This document shows, piece after piece, positions 1 through 10,329 of a stretch of DNA of 64,000 nucleotides. The stretch spans positions 70,184,920-70,248,919 of the forward strand of contig OZ007569.1 in the NCBI GenBank assembly GCA_963931925.1, read 5' to 3'. Position numbers and translations under genes: made by a program. The stretch's first letter is position 1; every line of letters begins with the position of its first letter. The DNA is from Onchidella celtica (Eukaryota > Mollusca > Gastropoda > Systellommatophora > Onchidiidae). The notes under the pieces were generated by a model that saw nothing but the letters and a program-made list of their open reading frames with translations, made no database searches and was not told the origin of the DNA.

Positions 1-384
1 CAGTCATTCATATTATTGGTACAGTATAGAAGTAAACGCATTACTCACGGTGCTGTTAACCTTTGTGAGCACATTCGTTCTGTCAGAATGAATCTTTTAA
101 TCTTGAAAACTCCACCGTTGACTGTTTCCTTTCTTGTTATAGGATGGGGAGGAAGGGGGAGGGAGGAGTACTTTCATAATACCAGAGCACACGTAGTCAT
201 GGCGTATGAGATGATGTTACTGAATATGATTACATCAGTACTTTTGAGACCACTGAAAATGATCATGTTGTGCTAGACAGACCTGTAATCCTATACCTGT
301 GCTGCCGTTGGTCCAGAATGTAGAGCAGAGGTTCTAAAAAACTGTTTCCCTACACCGTCTATGTCTCACGGCTTTAGTCCTTCC

Positions 385-712
385 TACCACAGGTCAGGTT
401 TGATTCCATCTGAGAGTGTGTATGTAGAGAGAGAAATCACTGTTGGTCGATTTGCACTGCGAGACACGGGAGGCTCCACTAACCATTGTTAACATGGAGC
501 GGAAAGTAGGTCGCGGTGCATGACAAGACCTATATGTAAATTTCCAGGGGAGTAAGAGCTGTCAAACGGCTCGAAACAGTTTCAATGAACCAAAAAATAT
601 GAATAAACCACAGTAAACAAAAAGGCACACCGTCTTTGGTGAAGACGATCCTTTCCAATTCTTGTTACCGCCGCGTCCTAATGTCGAGATTTGGCAAAAG
701 TGATTGCTCTGT
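385..712 (+). repeat. Dispersed repeat family R2, copy 1 (possible SINE)
   Basis: The reverse complement of 3486-3795 matches this segment over about 300 bases; a near-identical block (CGAGACACGGGAGGCTCC and flanks, then CCGCTCC, CCACAGTAAAC, CAATTCTTGTTACCGC) can be followed in order through both. Just upstream, TAGAGCAGAGG (about 316-326) resembles an RNA polymerase III A box and GGTTTGATTCC (406-416) a B box, although their spacing is about twice that of a tRNA. CAGAGGTTCT with AAACTG also resembles the end of a hAT transposon, so SINE origin is only one reading. No open frame. Confidence 0.6.
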
Positions 713-754
713 ATAAATACACACACTCTGATTCCATAGACCCTGCAACAATTG

Positions 755-878
755 AATGTTACTAGGGACGCGTAGTCTAATTACAAAGCCAAATACAGAA
801 AATACTGAGTTGTGTTTTGTGTTCAGCAATGGCCTGTAATGTAAATACTACGCTTCCCTAACAACGACCGCAACATTT
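755..878 (+). repeat. Dispersed repeat family R3, copy 1
   Basis: Matches 13435-13570 in the same orientation: both carry CGCGTAG, ACAAAGCCA, TGAGTTGTGTT, GTTCAG.AATGG and AATACTACGCT.CC.TAACAAC in order. Similarity stops at about 870-878, where family R1 begins. No protein-coding signal. Confidence 0.6.
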
Positions 879-884
879 ATAGAA

Positions 885-1145
885 CAGGCCAGATCAGTGA
901 AATCCGGGACACAGGAGACTGTCCAGTTCTCCAAATTCCGTCTGTCGACCTGCACGGGTATCATCCATGTCAACAATTCAACAATGCAACAATTCGCACG
1001 ACACCCCTTCATACTGAACGAAAAAGACTGATACCACAGAGCTCTATGAGTAGTACTCGCCGTGTTTATACGCGCGCAAGTTGTGGACATAAAGTGAAAG
1101 AGGGAATGGTCCGTCTCGGTATTCTGTGCCTCGCGTGAAATTAAA
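885..1145 (-). repeat. Dispersed repeat family R1, copy A
   Basis: One of three copies (others 35873-36216 plus and 57483-57700 minus). Shared landmarks are a TATCATCCATG.CAACA segment, a CTTCATA.CTGAACGAA segment, AGTACTCGCCG, GCGCAA.TTGTGGACAT and TATTCTGTG.CTC. Short open frames on the minus strand in all three give related peptides (..CARINTASTTHRALW.. here, ..CACMNTASTTHRALW.. in copy B), but the frames are not conserved through indels, so this is repeat homology rather than a gene. Confidence 0.7.
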
Positions 1146-1784
1146 CAAAAGAGATGGGGCTGAACTTTGCTGAACATTGTTATGTACAATCTGGTATTTG
1201 AAAAATTTAATAAATACAAGCCTTTGCACTGACAGTACATATTATAACCCGTCTCATGCCAAAGCTAATGGCCTAGGTATCTCGTCCCCTCCTGAAATTA
1301 TTTAATTTCTCCCCAGTGAGGGAGGTATCCCCCTCCCCCAAAGTCCGTTAAAAACTACTGATACAGACGTCCAACGCTATAACTATCGGTGTATTATATC
1401 ATGAATCAGTTTGCCTGTTACAATACGATATTTAACAATTTATCACAGGTGATTATTTCTTCATGAATTATTTGTGATTAGCTTTCATTGGCCGGGAGAT
1501 GTCAGGTCTGATATTGTAGTAGTTGATGTTTACATCTAGTGATGATGGTGGTGGTAGTGGTTACTATCACTGCTGATGGTGAAGATATCGATGGTGATGT
1601 TTAATACTGATGAGGGCATTATTTGCGTGGCGTGTGTGTAGAGAGTTGTTATTGGTTGTGGTTGTAGTGACCGGGACGTTTATGATGGTGGCTCTGGTCT
1701 GGTGATATGATATCTGCATGATTATCTTCACGACTGTTGAAGCCACGGAAAATGATCCCTAATATTGATTTTGACAGTAACGCT
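1146..1784. other. Noncoding stretch, no gene seen
   Basis: No supported gene. From about 1540 to 1715 the plus strand is a loose TGATGGTGG/TGGTAG trinucleotide-rich patch. Confidence 0.6.
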
Positions 1785-1890
1785 GGAGACCATCCATAAA
1801 GTACGTATCTCCGATTTTTGGCATTCTCCCCCCCTACCCACTCACTTTTTACACTTGATTTCAACTACCCCCCCCCCCTTTCCTTTGTGT
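1785..1890. repeat. TIR-element end fragment (CCATCCATAAAGTA family)
   Basis: CCATCCATAAAGTACGTATCTCC matches the left end of the element at 26614-27063, and both continue into a C/G-rich stretch with ACACTT/AAGTGT. I find no matching right end nearby, so it is a solitary end or truncated copy. It sits beside a long C run. Confidence 0.5.
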
Positions 1891-3087
1891 GAGCCCACGA
1901 CCATTGGGGTAGGGAATGTTCATTGTAAGGCTAGGATGTTTTAACCTTTGAGATGCCTTTTCACATGGCCTATATGACTGGGTTTTTTACTTTTTTTTAT
2001 TTTAGTCAGATACTTGGTTTTTTTTTAAAATCTGTTTCTACAATCTAATTTGCAGTAAAATAAGGCAAATAAACCAAACGTTTACTTTATGACCACAATT
2101 GAAAAGATTACGTACGCCCGCCCCCCCCCCCCCCTCCTCCCCAGACACACCTTTCTCCCCGCCGCCTCGATATCCTATGTGTGCTTTTTGTACACTGGGG
2201 ACACCCTTCCTCCTTCTCCCTTTCCCCACTGCTGAGCGTACCCGTTTTATGGATAGCCCCCCCCCCCCTCCGATGGGTGTTGACGCCACACAATATGATC
2301 TCTAGTAATGATATTGGCAATGACCTTCTTTGGGACATTAAGACCGGGGCAGACAGGACAGTGGGTTTATTCTAGCATTAAGATCTTAACCTTTACTGCC
2401 AATGGGGAATTTACTGTGTCTTGCTCACTTTTTTTCTATTAATGTTACAAATAAGATATTTGGACTTTGCATCCGTCTGGGAACCACCCTCACCCACCCC
2501 CCCCCCCCACCCACCCACCCCTCTAACACTGCTACCTCACAACTCTAAAGTGCACATTTCTAGAAAGCTGATTCCACTGGCTGTGACAGCACAGTGCTGA
2601 AAAATTAGCAGATTTCACCAGCACATGACAGCATGAGCAGTAATAGGATTAATGAATTAACACTGACATTGACACAGTCTGTTTTCAAGACTACAGGAAA
2701 ATATCCAGATTTACGACAAGTGTGTCTGTGGAATACAAGGAAGTCGAGTGCCAAGACACCTGCATTACAGGGGTTTTCTTTCTCTGGTGATCTCCGGCAG
2801 TTTTTGCTCTTCCAAGAGTTTCAGTTTTTGTTCCCGTCGTGTAGTAATGGAAGGTTCGTGAGATTCGGGACGATATGGAATTAATTCTGAACAACAGAAC
2901 CCCGGAAAATGTATGACCTATGTTGAAATTGTTGGACTCGTCCTAAAATTCATGTATCCTTCCTGGATTTATATTCAACAATCAAGTTAATGAGCTACTA
3001 ATGACTTGAATATCATGTCCCTTCTTAACCGGCCTTCATGTTCTCCCACGGAGATCATCATTATTAGAAATGGGCTGTAGAAAGTCT
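1891..3087. other. Noncoding stretch with poly(C) runs
   Basis: Holds three poly(C) runs of 12-14 bases (2121-2134, 2257-2268, 2497-2508). The short open frames here translate pyrimidine-rich DNA (Pro/Ser/Leu-rich) and are not credible genes. Confidence 0.6.
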
Positions 3088-3124
3088 ATTTATTATTATT
3101 ATTATCATTATTATTATTATTATC
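3088..3124. repeat. (TTA)n microsatellite
   Basis: About 12 TTA/TCA units, slightly interrupted. Confidence 0.9.
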
Positions 3125-3485
3125 ATTGTTGCCTTAACAAGTTTCTTTATAATTATATGTACCTGCGGGTAGTTGGCGGGCATTTCTGGTGGGTCTTCTT
3201 CTGTCGTGTCATTCTGTTGAATCTGTCTGTTCTGTTACGTTTTCCTAGCACACTGTGAACGTTTGCGTTACGGTGTCGACGTACTTTCTTTCTTACTCAA
3301 CTCAACCTGTTGTGTTCATTTTTATAATGAAGGAGTGAATCAATTTGAACATTTAGGAATAGTGTTGTATGTAAACTTTACCGCTGCACCACGGCGAGCC
3401 TCTGAGCATTATTTTGCTGTAATATGGTTACATATTGTGTTGGACCGGAGAGGATGTAATTTAAGAGAGATCTCACTTCCGCCAA
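3125..3485. other. Noncoding stretch, no gene seen
   Basis: Unique-looking sequence between the TTA tract and R2 copy 2. Open frames of 62-82 codons occur but show no recognisable domain. Confidence 0.5.
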
Positions 3486-3795
3486 ATTGCGAAACTATGT
3501 CGCTGCGGTAACAAGAATTGAACGAGATCACCAAAGGCTGTGCGTATCTGTTTACTGTGGTTTGTTCATATTTGGGGGGGGGGGGGGGGGGTTGATTGAA
3601 ACTATTTAGAACTGTGTGTAAATTCTTACGCTCCGTGGAAGTCTATAAATGGGTATTGTTTACCGCCGTGACCTACTTTCCGCTCCAAGCTAACAATGGT
3701 TTCGCGGAGCCTCCCGTGTCTCGCAGTGCAAATCAACTAATAGTGATTTCTCTCCATACATACATACTCTCTGCTGGATACACGGATAACCTTTG
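3486..3795 (-). repeat. Dispersed repeat family R2, copy 2, carrying an 18-bp poly(G)
   Basis: Inverted relative to copy 1 (385-712). The poly(G) at 3574-3591 lies where copy 1 has an ordinary A-rich sequence (AACCAAAAAAT), with matching sequence on both sides. The homopolymer therefore arose inside the repeat after the copies separated. Confidence 0.65.
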
Positions 3796-4035
3796 ATACA
3801 CGATACGCTTTCTGTCTGCGTTAATCAAGGGATTACGGGATAAAAAGAAGAAGACACACGACGTGTTGCAGTTGTGACGTATGGGATCTGGATCAGATAA
3901 TAATGTTGCATACCAGGGATAATCGATCCATTAAGTGTATCGTAAATCATATTACACACGTAAACATGTGCCGGCCCACAACACAAGTCTGTAGGTAGAC
4001 GATATTAAAGGTGTTTCATGGTGTAGTTTGTTGGG
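3796..4035. other. Noncoding stretch, no gene seen
   Basis: No ORF, RNA or repeat identified. Confidence 0.5.
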
Positions 4036-4115
4036 AAATAATAGTAATAATAATAATAATAATATAATAGCATTTATATGGAGCTCCATGCCGTAAACCA
4101 CCAGGCTCTAAGCGA
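4036..4115 (+). repeat. AAT tract plus TTTATATAGCGC-type repeat, copy a
   Basis: AATAATAAT tract, then GCATTTATATGGAGCTCC and after about 35 bases CAGGCTCTAAGCGAC, a decayed form of the core seen at 12311-12385 and 14695-14775. Confidence 0.55.
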
Positions 4116-4551
4116 CAGTAAAGTGAGTGAGCAGTGCACGATGTTTGCTATTGTAATTGAAGACAGACAGGCAGATAGTCTGAGAAGAGAAAGATAGAGA
4201 GAGAAATGATGGAGAACTGAGATGAAACCAAGGAATGTCATTTACTCCTACTATGTAAACCATTGTACAACAGTAACATTGCTGGATAAATGTTACTGCG
4301 AATAGTGTTGCTTAGCATCCTTCAGTGAATGGAGTTCCACTTGAGCTAAATTTGCCTAAATGATTCGTGCTGATAATAAGGGCGGTGATGTCACATTCTT
4401 GGAGATGAATTGGTCAGTGTGTTACGAATGTCTACCATTGAGTTGTCAGTACTCAGAGCAGCTGCGATATCATTTTTTTGCAGCGCGGCTCAATGTCGGC
4501 AACAGCAAACACAACCTGTAATCACTAGACAGATCCATCCCTCCCTCTGTG
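4116..4551. other. Noncoding stretch, no gene seen
   Basis: No supported feature apart from a short GA-rich patch (about 4185-4210). Confidence 0.5.
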
Positions 4552-4730
4552 TTTAGGTCTTTATTTTAGAACATTCGCTGCTCTTGGCATTTACACTTCA
4601 TTTTTCTCGTTCTCGTTTCTGTGTGGTTTTGTGGCAGGGATTAGTGTTTTTTCTTAGAATTTTGCCCGGACAGCGGCCTTGTTCGGCTTGCTCTCCTCCA
4701 CTTTCAATTGCCAGGGTATCTTTAACGTTC
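4552..4730 (-). repeat. tRNA SINE, 5'-truncated copy 1
   Basis: Reads as the tail half of the SINE at 44528-44866, same orientation. The tail (plus strand TTAGGTCTTTATTTTAG at 4553) is followed by TTCGCTGCTCTTGGCATTTACA, GCGGCCTTGTTCGGCTTGCT and GGGTATCTTTAA. Similarity ends before the tRNA-like head, as in reverse transcripts that stopped early. Confidence 0.7.
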
Positions 4731-5433
4731 CTACTTCTCCCACCTCCCGAAACCCACTGGTTTAATTACGAAATGTCTGATGCAATCATTCAACAGACTA
4801 GCCCCTCCCCCCTCCCCTCCCCCCCCCCCGACCTGAACAGTCACCTCCTATTCATATTCTCTCTATTGTTCATTCACTCACACCTTCTGTCTCTCTGCCC
4901 CGAATCGCCCCGCGCCTTCAGCTAATATGAACACCGAGTTTTCCTTGATAAAGAAGGAAGAGCAATGTAAACCAGCCATGCCTCCCACCCCCACCCCCCC
5001 CCCCATCTTCACCTTTCCCTGCCCACACCCTGTGCCTGCTACAGCAGCGTCTTGTAAGAGAGACATGAATTATTCACCAATGTAATGGAAATACCAGAAC
5101 TTTCTTTGTGGGTGCCCTCAGGTCCATCAGATGCCAAGTCAAACTCACCAGTGAGGAAAGGGCAACACAAAGGAAAACATAAGACAGGGAGGTATAATTG
5201 TGAAGGATGAAGGAAGGCATAGTATTGAAATGGGGCAATTTGTCCTTGTTCATTCTGTATCATTGTAATGTTTTCTAGCTCATTTCAAGTGATTCTCTCT
5301 TGAGGACGAGACAAAATACTCAAGTAAAGGTATTGACAAATTAGAAAGCTCTGTAGGGAAATTGTCCTAACTCATGCATTTCACAACTTCATGCCATTTT
5401 ACATTGACATAATATCTTCATTTCTCTCCGCTA
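4731..5433. other. Noncoding stretch, no gene seen
   Basis: C-rich patches at 4800-4830 and 4980-5005. The 113-codon frame through 4584-4925 is a read-through of the SINE and pyrimidine-rich DNA. Confidence 0.5.
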
Positions 5434-5699
5434 ATGGCACCTAATCTTCTCGTACAAGGACGAAAAACTCGGAGGGCACGTGCGCACGTTGCACAAGTTA
5501 AAGATACGTTGGCAGTTGAAAGCCGAGACGAGCCTGCCGATAACGGCCACTGCCGGGGCAAAAAATAAAAAAAAACGACAACAACAACAAATCGCTACCA
5601 CAAAAAACACACAGAGACAAAAACAAGAAAAATAAAACCCAGAAAAATGAGGTGTAAATGCCAATGGGCAGCGAACTTTCTAAAATAAAGGCCTAAAAC
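5434..5699 (+). repeat. tRNA SINE, 5'-truncated copy 2
   Basis: Matches the body and tail of 44528-44866 in the opposite orientation. Landmarks are CACCTA.TCTTCTC, GGGCACGTGCGCACGTTGCAC, TTAAAGATACGTTGGCAGTT, GTAAATGCCAA, GCAGCGAA and the terminal CTAAAATAAAGGCCTAAA. An A-rich internal stretch (about 5566-5650) is expanded relative to the other copies. No head with A and B boxes. Confidence 0.7.
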
Positions 5700-6642
5700 A
5701 CAAAGTTTGGAAGAAAATACCAAAAAAAACCCAACAAAAACAAACAAACCAACTTTGAAGCGGTATCTACATCCCTGATCCTGGACCTGGAACTGTAGAC
5801 TGAGAGCTGACACGAGTGACAGATTTTGCACTCCGTTTCACTCATGCAGTCACTGAAATATGGCCTTGTTTTACGCTGTATTTGTTCATTGCACGGTTGC
5901 CTGGGATCACGCTTCGGTGTTTAATTATAATGGCCAATTGTTTTTAATAACCGATTATCATAAAACGAAAACTGTTCACTGGAAAAGCTGTGACCTGTAA
6001 ACAATAATACTCAGCTGTGTTAAAAAAAAAATTTTTCATTCCATAAAGTAAACTGTCTGTTTAAATTTTACATGTGGAAGCAGCCAGTTGTATCAAAAAT
6101 TTCCTCCCCTATATTTTTATAACAACAAGGAGGACTGGTAGATAATTCTGTGGGCTCGGCGTAGTGCTGAGTTTTGAATATGATAATTTGTATTAAGAAC
6201 ATACTGTTGACCTGCTAAAGTTAGATCAGTGTTGTAGTGCGCTGCAAGTGCCTCTGTAAACTAAGCTACCGTAAAACACAATGATGCTTTACTGCCAAAC
6301 CAACTAAAAACAACACCAAGAAGGAGTCGCCAAGCAGTTGGAGCTGAGTAACATAGTCGGCCATACTTACTTTTGCTTTTCTTTTCTTTTCTTTTTATTT
6401 ATTTAAAGATTTTTGTTTGTTTCGGTCCTTTTTCAAAAGTTTGACGAAGATCCATTATTTTATTTTTTATTTATAGGTGAGTGTTCTTTCAGGATTTTAA
6501 CATTTCAATTATCTTTTATTTGTTGCCAACACAGTGTTGTGTTTGAACCCCATACCATTGCGCAGATGATCCTGGTTAAGTGGAGTTTGTTATAGAACAA
6601 CCGGGAAAAAAAAATGTGACAAAGTTGGTTCAAGTTTTATGA
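5700..6642. other. Noncoding stretch, no gene seen
   Basis: AT-rich; small A and T runs only. Frames here are short and low-complexity. Confidence 0.55.
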
Positions 6643-7075
6643 CTATAGGCCCATTGCGGATATCGGTCATTTTAGTTGTCAGGACCGAGGCTTAACCATG
6701 GCGATGGTAGCACTGATTTTGATTCGTTAGCTGATCTGCACTGTGACCACTTCAGGCGTCGCGAACCAATCCGCGGCGAGCTAAAAAAAAGTTCACTACA
6801 GTAAACAATGACACGTGCATTCACGCACATGGGAGACGTTCGGTCAATTCTTTCACTTCCTTTCCCTTGTTGTGTAAGGATGGTAGGGAATCTGACCAGC
6901 TTGGATCCGTCCTTTCCACCCCTGTCATAACAGTCAACTGCAATGCAACCGGCAGGCATTTTAACCGCTTAGACATATCTCGAAGTTACGCTCGTCAGCT
7001 GATCCGCCCGTCATTTTAGGTGTCGGAAGTACAAAACAAAAACACTCTGTGACGTCATTGGCAATGGGCCTGTAG
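6643..7075. mobile_element. 433-bp segment with 15-bp inverted ends, encloses THAP-like ORF
   Basis: The left end CTATAGGCCCATTGC and the reverse complement of the right end CTACAGGCCCATTGC agree at 14 of 15 positions. Inside, GACA.CTAAAATGAC and GATCAGCT.ACGA each occur twice in the same orientation, suggesting an internal duplication. No clear target-site duplication is visible, so mobility is inferred. The segment encloses the THAP-like frame on its minus strand; P-type transposons carry a THAP domain at the N terminus, which would fit, but host THAP genes do too. Confidence 0.4.
6672..6959 (-). pseudogene. THAP-domain-like zinc-finger fragment, decayed
   Basis: THAP domains are about 80-90-residue C2CH DNA-binding modules found in P-element transposases and in host regulators. 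This 95-codon frame starts MPAGCIAVDC, which is the usual THAP opening (M-P-x-x-C-x4-C), continues with basic residues and RFPT (THAP proteins have F-R/K-F-P), and 43 residues after the second Cys has YCSELF, matching the CSEHF block. The fourth zinc ligand His is Leu here, and the Trp normally found before the second half is absent, so the finger is probably not functional. No DDE or RNase H-like catalytic part follows before the stop. The ATG is taken because MP-x-x-C is the family start. Could be a P-element remnant or a pseudogenised THAP exon. Identification rests on motif memory only. Confidence 0.45.
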
Positions 7076-8214
7076 AAACTATCATTTCCCTCCGTTGCCC
7101 CCCCCCCCCTTCCCCTGCCCCTTTTTCGACGTCCCATCTCCAGCTCCATCGCTGTCTCTGAAAAAAGTGCTCTTTGCGAGCAAACAAATCCGGACGATTC
7201 CATTAAGATCCAAAGATCAGCACTTAAACTTCTGGCACATCCAGGGTTCACAGCACTGGTCGATACTAAAAATGTCGTAACTTTAGAAATGTCAACTTTT
7301 TCGGACACCCTAAAAAAGATGGGGGAAAATTAGCCCCGTGGCATTTGTGCACTAAGGATAGCATGTATTTATTTGGTATTTGAAACAATTCAGTCGCAAC
7401 AGTTTGAAACCTTTTTTCACTGAAATCAAAACGGCAAGGCCGTACCTTTTTCTGTTCTTTTTTTTTTTTTCAAGAAGTGCTAGAGTAGTGTGATGTGCAC
7501 GGTATTGTGTTGGAAATACATGCATGATTGACAATATAATCAAGAAGTAATTTTCATCATCACTTTCACAGAATATCCGGCTGTCTATTAGCATTACAAA
7601 GACTACTAATGGATGAAGTTATTTGTGCATATTTCCTCCCTGCCAGTTTTTTTGTTTGCTCCTTTTTCTAAACTTTTATTTTGTTTTTTACTTTAGATGG
7701 CCCCCACATACACACACTTTTGTTTTTGGACAAAATCCAAAATTAAAAAAAAAAATCTTGGTCATTTTCCTTCAGAAATCCCAGATTAGGGAGCAGATGC
7801 TGTAATATTACCTCAAAATATTCTGTTTGCTAGCGACACTCTATTCTGCATGGCCGTGAGAGACATGTACACTGCAATATTTTTTTTTCATGGGTTCACT
7901 GACTGAAGATAGAATCTCGGAGGGTCTCGCAGGTATCCGCAGTTCATAGACACAGACATTTTAGTTCATTTTCACCTATTATCTTCCTGTCCCTCTGTTA
8001 GTTTGTGTGTTTGTCTGTCTGTCCATGTCTCTGTAGCTACCCACCCAGCCATCTATCCATCAGATTCTTTATTGAATGTTTCTGTAAAGCTCGTGTACTA
8101 GCCATTGACATCCAGCAATACATCTGTAGTAAAGTAGAACATTGCGTCAGAACAGTCACGTGTTATCTTCATATTTTTAATTTCTGGGTAAAATACCTAG
8201 TAGTCGCCCCGATC
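7076..8214. other. Noncoding stretch, no gene seen
   Basis: Contains poly(C) (7099-7108), poly(T) and a short CTGTCTGTC patch near 8000-8030. Nothing coding is recognisable. Confidence 0.5.
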
Positions 8215-8540
8215 TCTTTCTCTGCCTCTATCTGTCTGTCTGTTTTTCTTTCTGTCCATGTCTCCCTGTCTCTCTTTCTCTTTCCCTCTCTCTTTCTGTC
8301 TCTGTCTGTCTGTCTGTCTCTTTCTTTATCTGTCTCCCTTTCTCTCTCTTTCTTTCTTTCTGTCTCTCTCTCTTGTTTCTCTCTCTTCCTCTCCCTTTCT
8401 CTCTCACTCTCCATTTCTCTCTCACTCTCCATTTCTCTCTGTCTCTCTCTTTCTCTCTGTCTCTCTCTTTGTTTGTCTCTCTCTTTCTATCCCTCACTCT
8501 CTCCCTCTCTGTCCCTTTCTGCCTCTGTCTCTCTCAGAGC
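8215..8540. repeat. CT-rich simple repeat array
   Basis: Polypyrimidine on the plus strand (TCTC, TTTC, TGTC units), about 325 bases. Long Ser/Leu frames on plus and Arg/Glu frames on minus are artefacts of it. Confidence 0.95.
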
Positions 8541-8882
8541 GTATATGTGTTATCCACTTGAAATTTATCAGTAGCCCGATCTCTTTCATTCCAATTCAAG
8601 TCTTTTTCTTTTCTGAAGCGCCATCAATATTTACATCAAATGATGATCAATATCTTTGGGCATATTTACATAAACTCATTACATTGAATTCTTCTGTTCC
8701 CCAGTGTGTTGTTTTTTTAAAATTCAACCCCCACCCTCTCTGGGTATTTCCTGATCTTCATTTCTGTTCAAATTTCTTCACCCTAATTCTACAGATGATC
8801 TCGTGTTGATTCACCTTAAATGTCCTCTCCTCCTTTATGATCACACATTGCTCATGCATCGATCAACCTTCCGGTTTTGCAG

Positions 8883-8975
8883 GTCTTGGCAATGTCGCTG
8901 AAGCTTGGAATGCTAGACAAGTTCCTAGAGGTGGTTCACAAGCTGTCGAAGATCGATAACCCTTTGCTTTGCTAA
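8883..8975 (+). CDS. Candidate terminal coding exon, unknown protein
   Basis: An acceptor-like site (pyrimidine-rich CCTTCCGGTTTTGCAG ending at 8882) is followed by a 30-codon open frame and TAA at 8973-8975. The peptide VLAMSLKLGMLDKFLEVVHK then LSKIDNPLLC is amphipathic-helix-like (L/M/F spaced 3-4 apart), balanced in composition and unlike the simple-repeat frames around it. Codons are mixed rather than biased by local base composition. An alternative is an internal exon ending at GAG before GTGGTT (donor-like, 8929). I do not recognise the family. No partner exon or poly(A) signal is evident, so it may be chance. Confidence 0.3.
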   Translation, partial: VLAMSLKLGMLDKFLEVVHKLSKIDNPLLC

Positions 8976-9208
8976 GTTTACAATATTCATGAACTGAATT
9001 TATCATGCTCTTTTTAAATACTTGGCTATGAGAAAAGACACCTGACCTGTTTTACCTTTTCAGTGCAGCTTGTTACATTCTGTTGCATTATTTCCTGTTA
9101 TGTTGAAAAGCGCTTTCTTTATCCATTATATAAATGTACAAAGTTAAATTTAACACCAGCAGACAGTTTTGTTTTCGCGTGTGACTGTTGGGAATGTGAA
9201 AGAAAATC
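8976..9208. other. Noncoding stretch before the TIR element
   Basis: Includes another acceptor-like CCTTTTCAG at about 9054-9062, but the frame after it has no recognisable content. Confidence 0.4.
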
Positions 9209-9216
9209 ATATTTAG
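9209..9216. other. 8-bp target-site duplication, left
   Basis: ATATTTAG, repeated exactly at 9631-9638 on the far side of the TIR element. Confidence 0.75.
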
Positions 9217-9630
9217 GGAAGTGTATATCCGTACAACATGTTTATCAAAAAGCGCGACTGGTGAAGGTTTTCTAAAACAAAACTTGGTATGGTGTTCATA
9301 GAATAGTCAGATGGACCTGGGGGCGTGAGGGTCTAGTCAGTATGTATCAATGGGCGGTAGTCAGATTGACTAATCAGGCGAAAAGGGATTGGGGTAGCCA
9401 TTTGGTGATCGACGTACACTCAAGTATATTAATAGCGCAGATCACGCAATCTCCGAGCAAGAGTCGGATTGTTTTGCCACAAAGCCGATTCATATTTTTA
9501 AAAACTATGCAAATTAACAAGGTCAGTAATATAGTATCCCGATGTGTGTTCTACGTCATCGAATTGTGTGCGTTGTACGGATATGCACTGTCCATATCCG
9601 TAAAACATGTTGTACGGATATGCGCTTCCC
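9217..9630. mobile_element. Nonautonomous TIR DNA element, family T8, 414-bp copy
   Basis: The left end GGAAGTGTATATCCGTACAA and the right end, read inverted, GGGAAGCGCATATCCGTACA are terminal inverted repeats, flanked by the perfect 8-bp duplication ATATTTAG. A second family member lies at 47435-47612, with shared subterminal sequence ACACAATTCGATGACGTAGA. The right end carries a second inverted copy of the terminal motif about 35 bases inwards (9575-9600). No transposase frame. An 8-bp duplication fits hAT, Merlin, P or Mutator-type superfamilies; the termini do not let me choose. Confidence 0.8.
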
Positions 9631-9638
9631 ATATTTAG
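9631..9638. other. 8-bp target-site duplication, right
   Basis: ATATTTAG, identical to 9209-9216. Confidence 0.75.
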
Positions 9639-10329
9639 CTTGCAGGTAAAGAGAACAAAATCATACAATTCATACCATTTATTAAAGGGAAGAAAGAAAG
9701 TGGTTAAAAAAAAAAAAAAAAAGAATGAGGGGTGGTGAGTAAAGAAGTACAAGACAGCGACTCATAGTCCAGGATGTATCACTGAGCAGCACCGACTCCA
9801 GTTAGAAGCGTGGATGAATATGCCTGAAAGCCGTCATAAATTCGTATCGAACCAGTTTTTGCCTACCCGGGTAAAACATGTGGAGTTCAAATAGCGACGA
9901 CTTAGCGCGGGCAGGTGGTTCGTCTTCCAAATTACAGATTCGATTATCATGGTGGTCAAGACATGGGAAAAATACCAGACCGAGTACTGATGGAGGCGGG
10001 GAGGTGGGGGACAGTTCTCTGGAAGAGAGCAAAAATATTCATTGAAGGGAGGAAGGAAGGAAGGGAAGGAAACAAAGAATAGAAGAAAGGGAAACTGAGA
10101 TGTTAGTGGATGAATGAATGGTGGAATATTAATATGTGCTTAAACTTAAATGGATGTATTTTTTAGGGGGGGGGGGGGTGAACTGATGAATAGGTGGATG
10201 GATGGAAAGATTGTTTGAGATAGGGATTTTCCGCCTGATTGATTAGTTGGTATAGAACTCTTAGCCGAAGAAATCTTAAAGAAAATCTTCTATTATGTTA
10301 CTGCAATACAAATTTGGACCCAGGTCACA
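9639..10329. other. Noncoding stretch, no gene seen
   Basis: Poly(A) run at about 9706-9722, GGAAGGAAGG patch near 10045-10075, poly(G) near 10167-10178. Confidence 0.5.

Noticed and set aside
848-1240. 130-codon minus frame as a gene
   Set aside because: The matching peptides at 35885-36196 and 57316-57648 come from a dispersed repeat whose frame is not preserved.
8005-8809. Frames of 183-189 codons rich in Ser and Leu
   Set aside because: Pure translation of a CT simple repeat; overlapping frames on both strands are equally open.
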